Shown here: one piece after another, positions 26,453-38,012 of the stretch | Layout: every line of letters starts with the position of its first letter | How positions within the stretch are numbered: position 1 is the stretch's first letter | Assembly: GCF_907165205.1 (NCBI RefSeq) | Contig: NC_058198.1 | Span: 1,825,501-1,889,500 of the forward strand | DNA length: 64,000 nt | Direction: 5' to 3' | Origin: Coccinella septempunctata | Taxonomy: Eukaryota > Arthropoda > Insecta > Coleoptera > Coccinellidae | Translations under genes and position numbers: made by a program | The notes under the pieces: generated by a model | The model's input: only the letters and a program-made list of their open reading frames with translations | Database searches by the model: none | Told to the model about the DNA's origin: nothing

Positions 26453-29400
26453 TCATGTAGATATATCACTTGTGTAATGCGTGAGTGTCGGTTTATAATT
26501 GGAATCCTGATTTTTTTGGGGCAGCACCGGGGCATGTAAACGTGGAATTGCTGTGAATTTGCGTCCAGCAATATCGATTTTGTAAATTGCATCTTTGCTG
26601 AGAATATAATCTGTTGTTAAAGGTGTTGTCTGACAGGCGTCTGAACGCCTCATGAATCCTAAACAAATCAGCTTGTCCGAAGAAAAAGCATATCTGAAAT
26701 ACCAGTAAAGATTATTTCAAGACCATGTTCAAAAAATTACTCACCCTGCCGAGGTTACTGTTCCCACAAACTTGCCATTTCTATAGATGGGTTCTCCTCC
26801 CCATGGCCATATATCCACTTCAGGGTCCAAATGTTCAAGGTGAAACATAACAAGTTGCTTGAACACACCTTGTTGCTTTTGTTTCTGTAGAGCTTGTTTG
26901 CCGATGAAATTTTCCTTCTGAAATTTTTAAGTTTGAGAGGATACTGCAAACAGAGTGAGTTATTACCTTATCAAGTCTAACTGTATAGGCATTGCCTGCT
27001 TCAAAGGGTGTTGTGAAACTCGATAGCTCTTCAGCCCAAAATGGTATGAATCTTTCTATTCTCATGAATCGCTGAGTTAAGGTCCCCACATCTCTAACGC
27101 CATAATCTAAGCCCACCTAGACAAATGAGAAATATATATCTTAGCCTCAATTTTTTATACAACTTTGCTTGCTTCACTTTTCATTACCTTTATTAATTGG
27201 AAGTATACATGGAGTGCATATTCTGAAGGCACATATAAACAATATCCAGGCTCACCAGTATGAGTGAAAGACATCACCATTACATCAGAGGCGTAACCTA
27301 CATTAACTTTTTTATATAAAAATGGTTGCAAGTTCAAATTTGTATTCGACAACTCCATGAGCAAATTTGGGGCTTTAGGACCCACCACATTGATTACTGT
27401 ATACATAGAAGTCACATCATTCAACACTATAGAGGATTTCGGGGGTAAATGCCTATTCATCCACTCAAAAATTCGTGTTTGTTGGCTTGTTGGTGACACC
27501 ATGAAAAAACTGAAAAGGGATGAATGATTGCCTTGAAACATCTCAGTTAGGTTCCTTTGAAATATTTCAAATAAACTCATTAATTCATTAATTTTATGAA
27601 CTGAATATAAAGAAATGGCTCACTCTGTTTCTGATTGTCTAACAATCATGCAATCATTTTCATATCCCCCTTTGTCATTTTGCATCCCAGTTCTTACGAT
27701 TGTTCCAACCGATATGTCCATATCATTCGAACATAACATCTGGAGATATTTCAGGGTATCTGCACCATTTCCCTTCAATAAACTCTATTAGTGAAAGAAG
27801 AAATTACCATATGCAGAAAAAATTTGCTACCTTAATCTCAATTTTTGAGAAAGAGGACATGTCGATTATTCCAACACCTTCTCTACATGCGTTGTATTCA
27901 TCTTTCATGAAATCGAAAAATTTGGGTTTGTAAAATGTACCAGGTGGCATCTTTGGTTTTGGTTGGTTCTCTTGAAGAAAATAAGAATCAGTGGAAGACC
28001 TTATATTAACGACCCACTATATGATACTTACTTTCATAAGTTGTATCAAAATAGAGAGCTCTTTCATAAGCCATTTTAATACCAAAAACTGCTCCACGAT
28101 CTTCTAGTACACTGTACAGAGGTGAGCATCTTAAATTTCTCCCGTATTTATATTCACACTGATGGGGGTAGAGTACAGCATAATGTCTTGAAGAAAATCA
28201 TTCAGAACAAGATGATGGATTCATTACACCAATTTTACCTTCCTACAACCTCTCTTATTCTTTGCTTCAGGTACGGCCTGCTGTTGTGAATATTTAAGAA
28301 TCTTTGAACATTGAATGGGAGGAGATCTTGAGTTGGCTGTCCTTCAATTATCCATTCTGCCACAGCTTTTCCTATTCCTCCTGCTCCTTGCAGAGAATTA
28401 CCATTCATACCACATGCAATGAAGTATTTTGCAACTTCTGCGGCTTCACCAAGAATCCATCTTCCATCTGGTGTGAAATTATCAGGGGAGTTTACGTACT
28501 CAGGCTCATAATAACAATTTGAAAGGATTGGCATTCTATGTTTGGCAGAATTCCACAAGGGCCCTGAGAAAGATTGCAAAATTAGGCAGATATTCTAAAA
28601 TTCTCCCATATGAACCTAAACTTTTTCAATTTTCTTTGCAACTTACTTAATTTGTCACTGTCAATCTTCAAGTGTGCCATCCAATCACTAGGAATTTCCT
28701 TTTGATTTTCAAAAGCGGGTTGTGCTTCGTTTTCAAACCAACCCACTAAAAATGCCCCGTCATATTCCCTTATGTAGGTGTTTGAATCGAAATCTCGAAC
28801 TATGGGTAATGTATCTTCGATAAACTCATGAAGTAGACCCGAAGTACCGTAATAATGAGCTGCTGGGTAGGCGGGTATATGTACTTGCGGATTTGATTTT
28901 AGTCCTAAATCTCTGGCCCACATACCTGCACAGTTCACAAAGAATTCACATTGTATATTGCCTTTACTTGTTTGAATTTCATCCACAGTTCTGTTATTAG
29001 TTAGTACATTGTGTATTTTGGTATTTTCAAAATATCTCACTCCAGACTGTTGTGCTAGAAGAGCAAGAACATTACACACTGACTTAGGATCAGCTACACC
29101 ATCTTGTGGAATCCACACACCGCCTTCTAGATCACTCACTTCTAAGTATGGATGGAGTTTTTTCAATCCTTTTCCATCCAATAGTTCACATTCCAAACCT
29201 GTAGGTATGTTATAGGCCATACGTCTTCTCAGTGTTAACATTCTATCTCTCGTTTGGGCCAAATATACACTGCCGCATTGTTTCAAACCAATGTCGAATC
29301 CCATTTCTTGTAACTCCTTGTATAACTTAATACTATACCATATCAAATTTCTATGAGCTATTGGTTTGAAAAGTCCCAAAGTGCCTGAACCAAATCTCGA

Positions 29401-29625
29401 AGTACCACTTCCTATTTTATTCTGTTCTAAAACAACAACATCATTCCAACCGTTCAGAGTTAAGTGGTAAGCTACTGAATTGGCCACCACTCCTGCACCT
29501 GCAATAACTACCCTAGCCTGTCTAGGAAAAGTGGAGCAAGTGCATTTCGTTTCTTTTATCAAGTTGCTGGCATTTGACAATCTTAAATTTCCACCTATTA
29601 AGGCACACAATTTGGGAGAATACAT
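26453..29625 (-). CDS. PDPR: PDPR-like mitochondrial protein: DAO oxidoreductase plus GCV_T domains
   Basis: Pyruvate dehydrogenase phosphatase regulatory subunit family. PDPR lowers PDP1 activity toward phosphorylated PDH E1-alpha in the mitochondrial matrix and is related to dimethylglycine and sarcosine dehydrogenases. Exons, 5' to 3': 28647-29625, 28239-28563, 28032-28186, 27831-27970, 27624-27784, 27188-27509, 26967-27116, 26745-26917, 26453-26693, giving 881 aa (human PDPR is about 880). Seen: an N-terminus with basic residues that could be a presequence; an FAD-binding start RVVIAGAGVVANSVAYHL (about residue 38); LEQNKIGSGTSRFGSGT; FVNCAGMWARDLGL; GMNGNSLQGAGGIGKAVAEW; then GCV_T: GVGIIDMSSFSKIEI, GGYENDC, SFTHTGEPGYCLYVPSEYAL and WPWGGEPIYRNGKFVG. 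The third glycine of GxGxxG is Ala, and no flavin-linking His is visible, which fits a regulatory rather than catalytic protein. A dehydrogenase paralogue is less likely. Start chosen at the first ATG, at 29625. Confidence 0.88.
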
Positions 29626-30128
29626 ACTTGGAGTATGTGAGTGGAGAAGCAATTCACAACTTTTAAGTCAGCATTTACTCTATTTATTTATCAATGTTAT
29701 TTTTATTTATTCTTCGCAGATTCTTGCTTAACCATAACCTAACATATTGCCAAAAATTACAAATCTGTCAGGTGAAGGAGATATAGGAATTTTCTTGCCT
29801 TATACTACTAAACTGATCCACTAGATGTCTCTCATCTGCCAGAAACCACTTTTGAAGATGTGAATTTGTGAGAGCTGTGCAGTCTCTCTATTTACAGTGA
29901 ATCTAACTTGTTAGAATTAGTGTATCTCCATCAATCTAGTCCGATTTCTTTTGAAAATATGTCCTTTCGAAACATTGGGATCTACTTTTCGAATGCCCAT
30001 AGGGTAGAAATATTGGGTGGTTGACCGCCAGGTGTCGCATCGATTTATTCAGCTCTTCGGGGTGGCTGAGGGTGCTGGCTCTCAAAAAGATCCTCTGCTT
30101 CATTTGGCCTCAAAGATTATAGAGTTTT

Positions 30129-30181
30129 GATTTGGTCTAAAGATTATAAAGTTATATGATTTATAATCTTTGATTTGGTCG
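30129..30181. repeat. Nested inverted and direct repeats
   Basis: AAAGATTATAAA at 30139-30150 and TTTATAATCTTT at 30160-30171 form a 12-bp stem with a nine-base loop. The direct repeat TGATTTGGTC stands on both sides. This layout looks like a small transposon footprint or slippage product. Confidence 0.5.
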
Positions 30182-31168
30182 TCAGGTTTTTATGTAAAAC
30201 CCAGGTATACCTAAAGATCTCAGAAGAAAGTTGATAAATATCGTTTGAACTGAAAGTGGAGAATGTTGGATACCTCCCAAAGCTAAAAAACTCCTAAAGC
30301 TATTCAATTACTTACGGAAAACTCTGCATGATGAGATGATGATGCTCAACAAGTTGTTTTTGTTGTGACCCTCAAAGATTCTTTGAGCGCGTTTTTAAGT
30401 TCGTTGACATGAAATTGCCCGCATATTATCTCATCTTTTATCTGATATTTTATACATGCGATGTCTATTGAAATTAATGTTTCAGTATAATTTGAAGTTG
30501 GTAAAGAAACGCCAATAAACACGAGAATGAGACGATTAAGCATAAATCAAACGATGAAGGCTTAATCATTACATTCAGTTGAACTATTGAAATTAGAAAA
30601 TACTTTAGCAGCTTATCTTTAACTTCTGATTGAAAATTAAAAAGTATAGAAGTAGCAATAGGGTTGACTTAATCAGTTAGGATAGTTCAGTGAAACTCAC
30701 ATAGGTTTTCGTTGACTGAAGATATCGATATTGAAACGAGACAAGTTGAGGGTCCATTAGAGGGTTTTGTATGGGAGCAATTCATTAATTATGAGATGGG
30801 CAAGCGCCACTTCGACTGATCACCGCACCGTGGATAGAAGCTGCTTTTAAAGCTTGAATAAATAATGAAGTTTTAAGTAGAATTACATGATAAGCTGTTG
30901 AGGGAATCATTACCAGCTCTCACTAAAGCTCAGCTGTGTTCAGTGATATAACAAATTGTCGAAGTTAGGGCTCCTTTGCAATGAAAAGCATGGCATATAA
31001 GAATGACCTTAATGGGTGAATATATTATTACATTTAGATCGTTCTGCTCCCCAAAAAGCTCTACAGATGGAGAGACCTCCAATTTTCAGGCTCAAAGGAT
31101 TCATAATAATGAATGAATGAAGAAAATAACATTCTGGATGTTGCACTTTATTTCCATTGCATTCTGTA

Positions 31169-31539
31169 CTAGTAGATATATTCCAAATTGATATCGAATG
31201 CTTTGAGAATCTTGTGAATTAAGTCGATTATTGATTTTCTATCGCAATTAAAACCAATAGCCAGTTTGTCCCATGAATCGTTCAGTTCAATCATTTGCAT
31301 TGAATCAGTGGGCCCACTATAAAAAAATGTCGAGCCAAAATCTATCGATATACGGTATTTTATCTTTATTCGTTGGGGATTTCCCTGAGGTACTTTGAAG
31401 CTACACACTTCTTCAATTCTATAAATTGACGATAACGGAAATATTTCGTGTCTGCTTCTGTTGACATATGACAATTTGTGCTCCTGCCTGTCCCCGTAAG
31501 TGCCTGTCATTCCTGATTTTCTCCGGACGGGATTCCAGG
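31169..31539 (-). CDS. Possible terminal exon of an unknown gene
   Basis: A minus-strand open frame of about 123 codons follows a strong acceptor: a long pyrimidine run ending CCTTTTTCCCAG. It ends at a stop at 31169-31171. The peptide starts YFPWNPVRRKSGMTGTYG and contains CSFKVPQGNPQRIKIKYRIS and ends LIHKILKAFDINLEYIY. I recognise no family. It has a mixed hydrophobic and basic composition and is not a simple repeat. No partner exon was found upstream on the minus strand, within the sequence out to the satellite. It could be the last exon of a small gene, a gene fragment, or chance. Confidence 0.3.
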
Positions 31540-31770
31540 GAAAGTATCTGGGAAAAAGGAAAGAAGCGAAAATCAGGGGGTGGGAAATTGCCAACAGTTG
31601 CACCAAAGGATTATTCTTCCTTATTTATTTGAACAATTTTGTAACGACTTTATTGATTATTATGTAATTGATACTGCCTCTCCTTAAAAAAAAAACCGGG
31701 TAAGAATGGATGTCGAGGATAGGGATGAAAAAGGAAGAATGATCATCCCCCTGGATCGAAGTTGGTGATT

Positions 31771-31793
31771 TTCTCTCGCCTTTTGGCTAAAAT
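31771..31793 (+). ncRNA. U2 snRNA 5'-end-like fragment (pseudogene candidate)
   Basis: The bases TTCTCTCGCCTTTTGGCTAA match the well-conserved U2 5' region (TTCTCGGCCTTTTGGCTAA) with one inserted base and one change, including GCCTTTTGGCTAA exactly. The match fades immediately after it, and no Sm site or downstream stems are seen. It is at best a truncated U2-derived remnant, not a functional gene. Confidence 0.25.
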
Positions 31794-32778
31794 GTCGCTT
31801 TTGATCAGAGGGGTTGAGCCCGGATTAAGGAGCTTTCATTCTCCGTTTTCAAATTATCTCGATTTCAGACTTCAGATGCTGAAGAACTAAGGACAAAGTC
31901 AGTAACCTTGGCAACCGTTGACCCGCTGCGATTGGCTACTTGAAAAGTGTCAATAGATACGCCCATAATATCCTCCCCCGCATCTATTTAGTGCCTGAGT
32001 ACCTGCAACAGGTTAACTTCATCTATGTTTCGGAAAGGACGCCTTTCGTTCTGACTGATCGAAACAGAGCAAAATGGAACATTCTGCAAGGTCTTCACCT
32101 TCAAGGTCCACATTGGTGGTCGCTGAAATTCCCACGAGAATAGGTGCCTACAAAATGTTCATATCATTATAGAAAATATTGGGAAAAAAGGATGTAAATT
32201 TTATGAATCACCTCCATTTTTTTTTTGTACACTACCAATTTGTTGATTCATTTTGCAAAGAAAAAAATTTTGTTCAATTAATTTTTTTTGAAAGATCATA
32301 ACACATTTCCGATCCTAATAAATTCAAGGGAAAAATGAGTAAATCATTGTTGGTTACCTAATAATAATCCTTTTTGTGGAGCTGCGAAGTTCTATGGGGC
32401 TGCAGATGCAAAGATGAGCATCATTAGACCAAATTTCTGTTCCGAAAGGAAACTTCCAACGAAATGCATTCATAAATACCGAGACCTGGCTATATTATTC
32501 ACAGAAATGGTTGCTCACTCAGGGTGAAAGTGAAAACTTCGTCGTGGTTAATTTTGTAATTGCTGCTCAGGTGGCCTGACAAAGTAACGACAAACCCTTG
32601 TTATACGAGAGCAGAATTCAGAGCTATTACCGTGTCTTCATTCGGGGAATCAGTACGATTTATTGTCCAGCCTTTCCACGTTACGTGGAAAATTAGTTCA
32701 GAATACTCGAATGATAGGGGAGCTGAGGGCTGTATATTCAAGAGAGGGGATGATTTTCAGTGATGAAAAAATTTCACA

Positions 32779-34365
32779 GTGATAGTCGGCGTTCGAGTCG
32801 TTTTTCTCTCAATAAAAATCACCGTAGATGGAAATGCGATACATATTCTGAAAGAGCAACTCTTCTAGTAATAAATCTGAGAATTTCATTCATCTCGGCA
32901 CAACCGTTCGGTCTTGAGGAAGTTTTAACTGACCCCTTTTTGGGAATTTTTTGATAGTCACCTTACGAGTGGATTATCTCTCAATAAAAATCACCGTAGA
33001 TGAAAATGTGATACATATTCTGAAAGAGCAACTCTTCTAGTAAAGAATCTGAGAATTTCATTCACCTTAGCATAACCGTTCGGCCTTGAGGCAGTTTTAA
33101 CTGACCCCTTTTTTAGAATTTTTCGATAGTCACCTTTCGAGTGGATTATCTCTCAATAAAAATGACCGTAGATGGAAATGTGATACATATTCTGAAAGAG
33201 CAACTCTTCTAGTAATAAATCTGAGAATTTCATTCATCTCGGCACAACCGTTCGGTCTTGAGGAAGTTTTAACTGACCCCTTTTTGGGAATTTTTTGATA
33301 GTCACCTTTCGAGTGGATTATCTCTCAATAAAAATAACCGTAAATGGAAATATGATACATATTCTGAAAGAGCAACTCTTCTAGTAATAAATCTGAGAAT
33401 TTCATTCATCTCGGCACAACCGTTCGGTCTTGAGGGAGTTTTAACTGACCCCTTTTTGGGAATTTTTCGATAGTCACCTTTCGAGTGGATTATCTCTCGA
33501 TAAAAATCACCGTAGATGGAAATGTGATACATATTCTGAAAGAGCAACTCTTCTAGTAATAAATCTGAGAATTTCATTCATCTTGGCACAACCGTTCGGT
33601 CTTGAGGGAGTTTTAACTGACCCTTTTTTGGAAATTTGTCGATAGTCACCTTTCGAGTGGATTATCTCTCAATAAAAATCACCGTAGATGGAAATGTGAT
33701 ACATATTCTGAAAGAGCAACTCTTCTAGTAATAAATCTGAGAATTTTATTCATCTTGGCACAACCGTTCGGTCTTGAGGGAGTTTTAACTGACCCTTTTT
33801 TGGAAATTTGTCGATAGTCACCTTTCGAGTGGATTATCTCTCAATAAAAATAACCGTAAATGGAAATATGATACATATTCTGAAAGAGCAACTCTTCTAG
33901 TAATAAATCTGAGAATTTCATTCATCTCGGCACAACCGTTCGGTCTTGAGGGAGTTTTAACTGACCCCTTTTTGGGAATTTTTCGATAGTCACCTTTCGA
34001 GTGGATTATCTCTCAATAAAAATCAGCGTAGATGGAAATGTGATACATATTCTGAAAGAGCAACTCTTCTAGTTATAAATCTGAGAATTTCATTCATCTT
34101 GGCACAACTGTTCGGTCTTGAGGAAGTTTTGACTGACCCCTTTTTGTGAATTTTTCGATAGTCACCTTTCGAGTGGATTATCTCTCAATAAAACTCAGCG
34201 TAGATGGAAATGTGATACATATTCTGAAAGAGCAACTCTTCTAGTAAAAATTCTGAGAATTTCATTCATCTCGGCACAACCGTTCGGTCTTGAGGAACTT
34301 TTAACTGACCTCATATTTTTGGGAATTTTTCGATAGTCATCTTCTAGTAATAAACCTCGAAATTT
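32779..34365. repeat. 172-bp tandem satellite array, about nine copies
   Basis: The phrase GTGGATTATCTCTC recurs with GGATT at 32971, 33143, 33315, 33487, 33659, 33831, 34003 and 34175, a spacing of exactly 172 bp each time. A diverged leading copy starts near 32780, and the last is cut at about 34340, where the sequence jumps to CTTCTAGTAATAAACCTC. Monomers differ by a few percent, for example AATCACC/AATAACC and GACCCC/GACCCT. The unit is near nucleosome length. Open frames across it are by-products. It is intergenic, between the PDPR-like gene and seven-up. The monomer contains GAAAGAGCAACTCTTCTAG. Confidence 0.95.
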
Positions 34366-37300
34366 TATCGAGTTCAGTGCAGTGGCGAATCCAGGAGTGA
34401 TTTTATAAAATCAATATTCAATATTCGAAAGAATTTTTCTCTCAAGTTCTCAAAGGAGGGGGCCGCGGCCCCCCACTTAAACCACCCCTGCTCATGGGTC
34501 TCAAGGGTGTTGACCGGTATTCTCAGTGCCCCTCCCCACCGGATACTAAAATCGACATAATTTTCAAGCTAGTTCACTGAGTTTCCTAGACTCTCCAAAA
34601 AAAATTAGTCGTGGCTACAACAATTATTTTCAATCCCTTTTATATTCGGTAATTTTCACAGGAATTTTTTGTAGAATGCAGGTGCCCTTTGAATTATACA
34701 AAGTGGAATCTATTACTGTCTTGAAAAACTTCAACTGCAATTTCGTGGGGTAAATTATGGAACGTGGTAATAATATCTGTCAATTTTACATCGATAAGGT
34801 TCAACCAAAACCCCCTTCTGAAAAGGAAGCAATATCCTCATGAATATTTATGGAGATTCCTTATGAGATAATGAGGACTCAACAATGCGCACAGGATTTC
34901 TGAAAAACTTATGAATTCGAAACAGTAGTAACAACCTGAAGTCGTTCAAGTTAACATACATTATTCGAAGAATAACGCACTTTTAAAGTATAGGATATTT
35001 CCATTGAATAATAACGATGTATATTTATGAAAGGAAATGAACTTTTTTATCGCGTAACCTCTGACACCGCACACAAAGGATGGAGGAGTTGGAGTGACAC
35101 TTTTCATTTAGTCCGGATCCGAATTCCAAAAGTTATCAGCCGTAAAAATGCTCGACGCAACACTGGCGTTTTCAACTAAAAAATATGTTCTTTTCAAAGA
35201 TTGACTGATAACGGAGATGACTCCATTCAAAAGTCGCTATTTTCAAGAACTATTCTCGGGCGTTTCGAATTGAATTTTCAAGGGGGATGAATCAGGCATT
35301 GATTTCCAACTGTCTGTCGAATATTCGAGTGAAGGTTACTTTGTCGTAGCAAAAATAGGAGTTATTTCACTGGGATGTCTTTTCTCAATCTTTTCCAGAT
35401 GTTTCCCAAGAACTTCTGATAAGGATTCAGAATAACAGTGTATATGAATACTTCACAAGCACTCGATTTAGCGTAATAATCGAGAACTCAGCCTCTTATG
35501 GGATAGTCTGATAGAGGAACCGTTTATTTCTTTTCATTCCCGAATGAATACAGCTGGCCCTAATGTCCTGAGTCCGGCAAAAATGACACCTTTACAAACA
35601 TGATAACTGCAATGGTTTCGGTAATTCGAAATTCATTAATCACCCTCGAACTGTGGACAAATTTCAGCCCAGATATCCAGCATAAAGAAAAACTATTAGC
35701 AAGAACGATTAGCAGTTGGTTGGAAAATATGTAACACACCTATTTGTTGACTTGAAAAGGGTCCAAAATTCGACCTGAAAAGATTCATTCATCATTCACA
35801 GTCTGTCTGAGCCAGGTTTTTCCCAGTAAAGTTCCGGAATTCTCATATATAGGATGTAGAAATGATTCTTTCATAGGTATCTCGAATCTTGGAGTTACCC
35901 ATTTCGTTAAATGAATTCATGCGGCCTGTAATGCCAGAATTTATAGGACAAATCAGACTTTATCTGGTCAGGAATGACGCAATCCATGCCTTGTTGTATT
36001 CCCAATCTTTAATAGCTCGAATTGACCTTTAATTGACACCAATAAAATTCTTAAAACAGAGCGACAAATGTTCTGGCGCCGAGTCAAACATTGCAATCGT
36101 ATTTTTTAAATTGGGAGACCAACTCTACTCATCTGCAATGGCTCACCATCAGCTATGCAGGAAATGTTAACTCATTTTTAGGAAAAACACACTCAATTCA
36201 TGTTTTGCCACAAAACAATTTCTCTCTCTTTCATTATTTCAATTATGTCTTTAGTAGGTTATGTTATTTGTTCTGAGAAATTATTATGTATGTGCTTTGG
36301 AGTCTACGGAATGGAAATTTTTCCATTTTTATTGCGTAGGTACGAGGAAATGTTTAGTTTTGGTTTCCGATTCAAACAATGGAATTATAAATACAGTCAT
36401 GTTTATTAACTCTCTAGATATGTACAAATCTTTACAATTGGAAGAAATCATTAATTCTGTTATTCGTTGACCTTCGATTTCTCCTAGAATAACTTACATA
36501 TTTGGAAAACCTGGTTATAAAAAAAAAACTAGGAATCGAGTATATATAAATTGCACTAGAACTAACAAATATGTATTCGAAATTTTACTGGTCTCTTACG
36601 ATTTAAACATCAGTCAAAATTCGAAAGCATCAATCATTTTATGACACAATCTTTGAACTGAAGCATTCGACAGGTACTTCTAAAAAAGTCAAGTATAGGA
36701 ACAATTCGATAAGTTTTCAAATTCGTTATCGAATTACCGGTACAAGTAAAGATAACGAGTACATACAGATGTTTTCATTTCTGAAATGATTTCATGTTCG
36801 AATTACCAACGTATGTATTCCTTACCATATCACCTTTGAACCATCTTCTCCAGTGTGTGATAAAATTCTTGTTTAAACTTAAAACGTGAAAAAAATCATT
36901 CACTTACTTCCAATATTCTGAATATTGTACGAAGTTATGGTGAATCTGAGTATAAGATCAACTGGCCACCTAAATTTAAATATGTATATTCATATACAGA
37001 CATCAGTGAATCAGGACAATATTACAATCATAACAACATCATAACAACCTATAACAAATAACCAAAAATCATAAAAAAAACAAAAATTGACTAAACATAT
37101 TATGACACCAGCGAAGAAATGCCGAGTTATCCGAAACAAAATATCGAAATACAATTTCGTCAAATAATTAGGGTATGCTATAAACAGTTCGATATTTCGT
37201 AATCGAGAAATCTATCAACAAGTAGAAATTCATAAAGCATTTCATTGATGTATAAATAATTTATCTCACGCGATGGCAAGTTTCGAAAATCAAAAACTTC

Positions 37301-38012
37301 ATGAGGTTTCGTAACTATAATAATATATACATATGGTACAATTTGCCAATAAAATATGTATAAGTGGACTAATAATACACAATAATGATAAATTTAAAAT
37401 AAAAGTTTTCATTTGATTCGATATAAAAAGGAACATTTTCTGTTTTGACAGAGTCAATTCGGCCATTTGTGATGATGATCTGATTCCACTCTGAAAATAT
37501 CAAGGATATACCATTGAAAGTTTCTAGAAATCACACATCCATCTTTCTTTCTTTAGTGGGGAAGAATAATTTATGCTTATTTCATTGCTCCTTACAGTAC
37601 TGCAATACTCAGGAAAAGTTCGATATAAAATGAACGTTTTGTCAGAGGATAACATTGAAGGGTTTTTTTTCTCTAGTGGGGAATTTTGTTCGATGTTTGG
37701 GCCAAAATAATTCATTGTTCCTTTAAGTACTGCAATACTGAAGAAAAAGGGAAGAAGGATTAATGAGTTTGAGTGGAATAATTTTCGATTTTGATATATG
37801 TCTTTGTTTCGATCATTTAGGAGATTATGTTTGAAAATATGTGATTTTCAGGGTTTTTTCTGACCCGTTGTTCTGATATGTCACTCTGAAGTTAACTCTG
37901 CTCAAGATGTCCGTTCGTAGAGCAAAATATTTGGCACTTTATCGCACAATCGCGAATACCACCCACGTATGAAAAAAAAAGTTGACTAGTATACCTAGTA
38001 TAGCTTCAAGTA
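34366..38012. other. Intergenic DNA and 3' flank of seven-up
   Basis: This 3.6 kb has no recognisable gene. Near 34455-34490 a G-rich/C-rich palindrome (GGGGGCCGCGGCCCCC) is followed by CACTTAAACCACCCCTG and may be a transposon end. Two related copies of a 120-130-bp segment lie at 37551-37745. The seven-up 3' UTR must lie at the right end. Confidence 0.55.
37551..37745. repeat. Imperfect tandem duplication beside the seven-up 3' end
   Basis: CTTTAGTGGGGAA at 37551 and CTCTAGTGGGGAA at 37671 each lead to TTCATTGCTCCTTACAGTAC (37581) or TTCATTGTTCCTTTAAGTAC (37711), then TGCAATACT. The copies are offset by 120-130 bp, with internal insertions and deletions. It lies in the likely seven-up 3' UTR or just past it. 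Confidence 0.6.

Larger units (their letters stand above)
29626..32778. other. Intergenic region upstream of the PDPR-like gene
   Basis: This 3.2 kb holds the PDPR-like promoter and sequence of unclear nature. A 12-bp inverted repeat lies at 30139-30171, a possible isolated exon at 31169-31539 (minus) and a U2-like fragment at 31771-31793. Otherwise there are only short AT-rich open frames. No complete gene is visible. Confidence 0.55.

Noticed and set aside
28304..28522. Plus-strand frames across the PDPR-like gene (also 29009-29215 and 29480-29731)
   Set aside because: They lie antisense to confirmed PDPR-like coding exons and show no protein features.
33302..33577. 91-codon frame in the satellite array
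   Set aside because: It spans satellite monomers; the 172-bp unit is not a multiple of three, so no frame is maintained through the array.
32779..34365. CRISPR-like array
   Set aside because: Copies are contiguous with no unique spacers, in an insect genome; this is a satellite.
34455..34490. GC-rich palindrome as a terminator or regulatory site
   Set aside because: It looks like a transposon end near ACTTAAACCACCCC, but no partner end was found, so no element is called.
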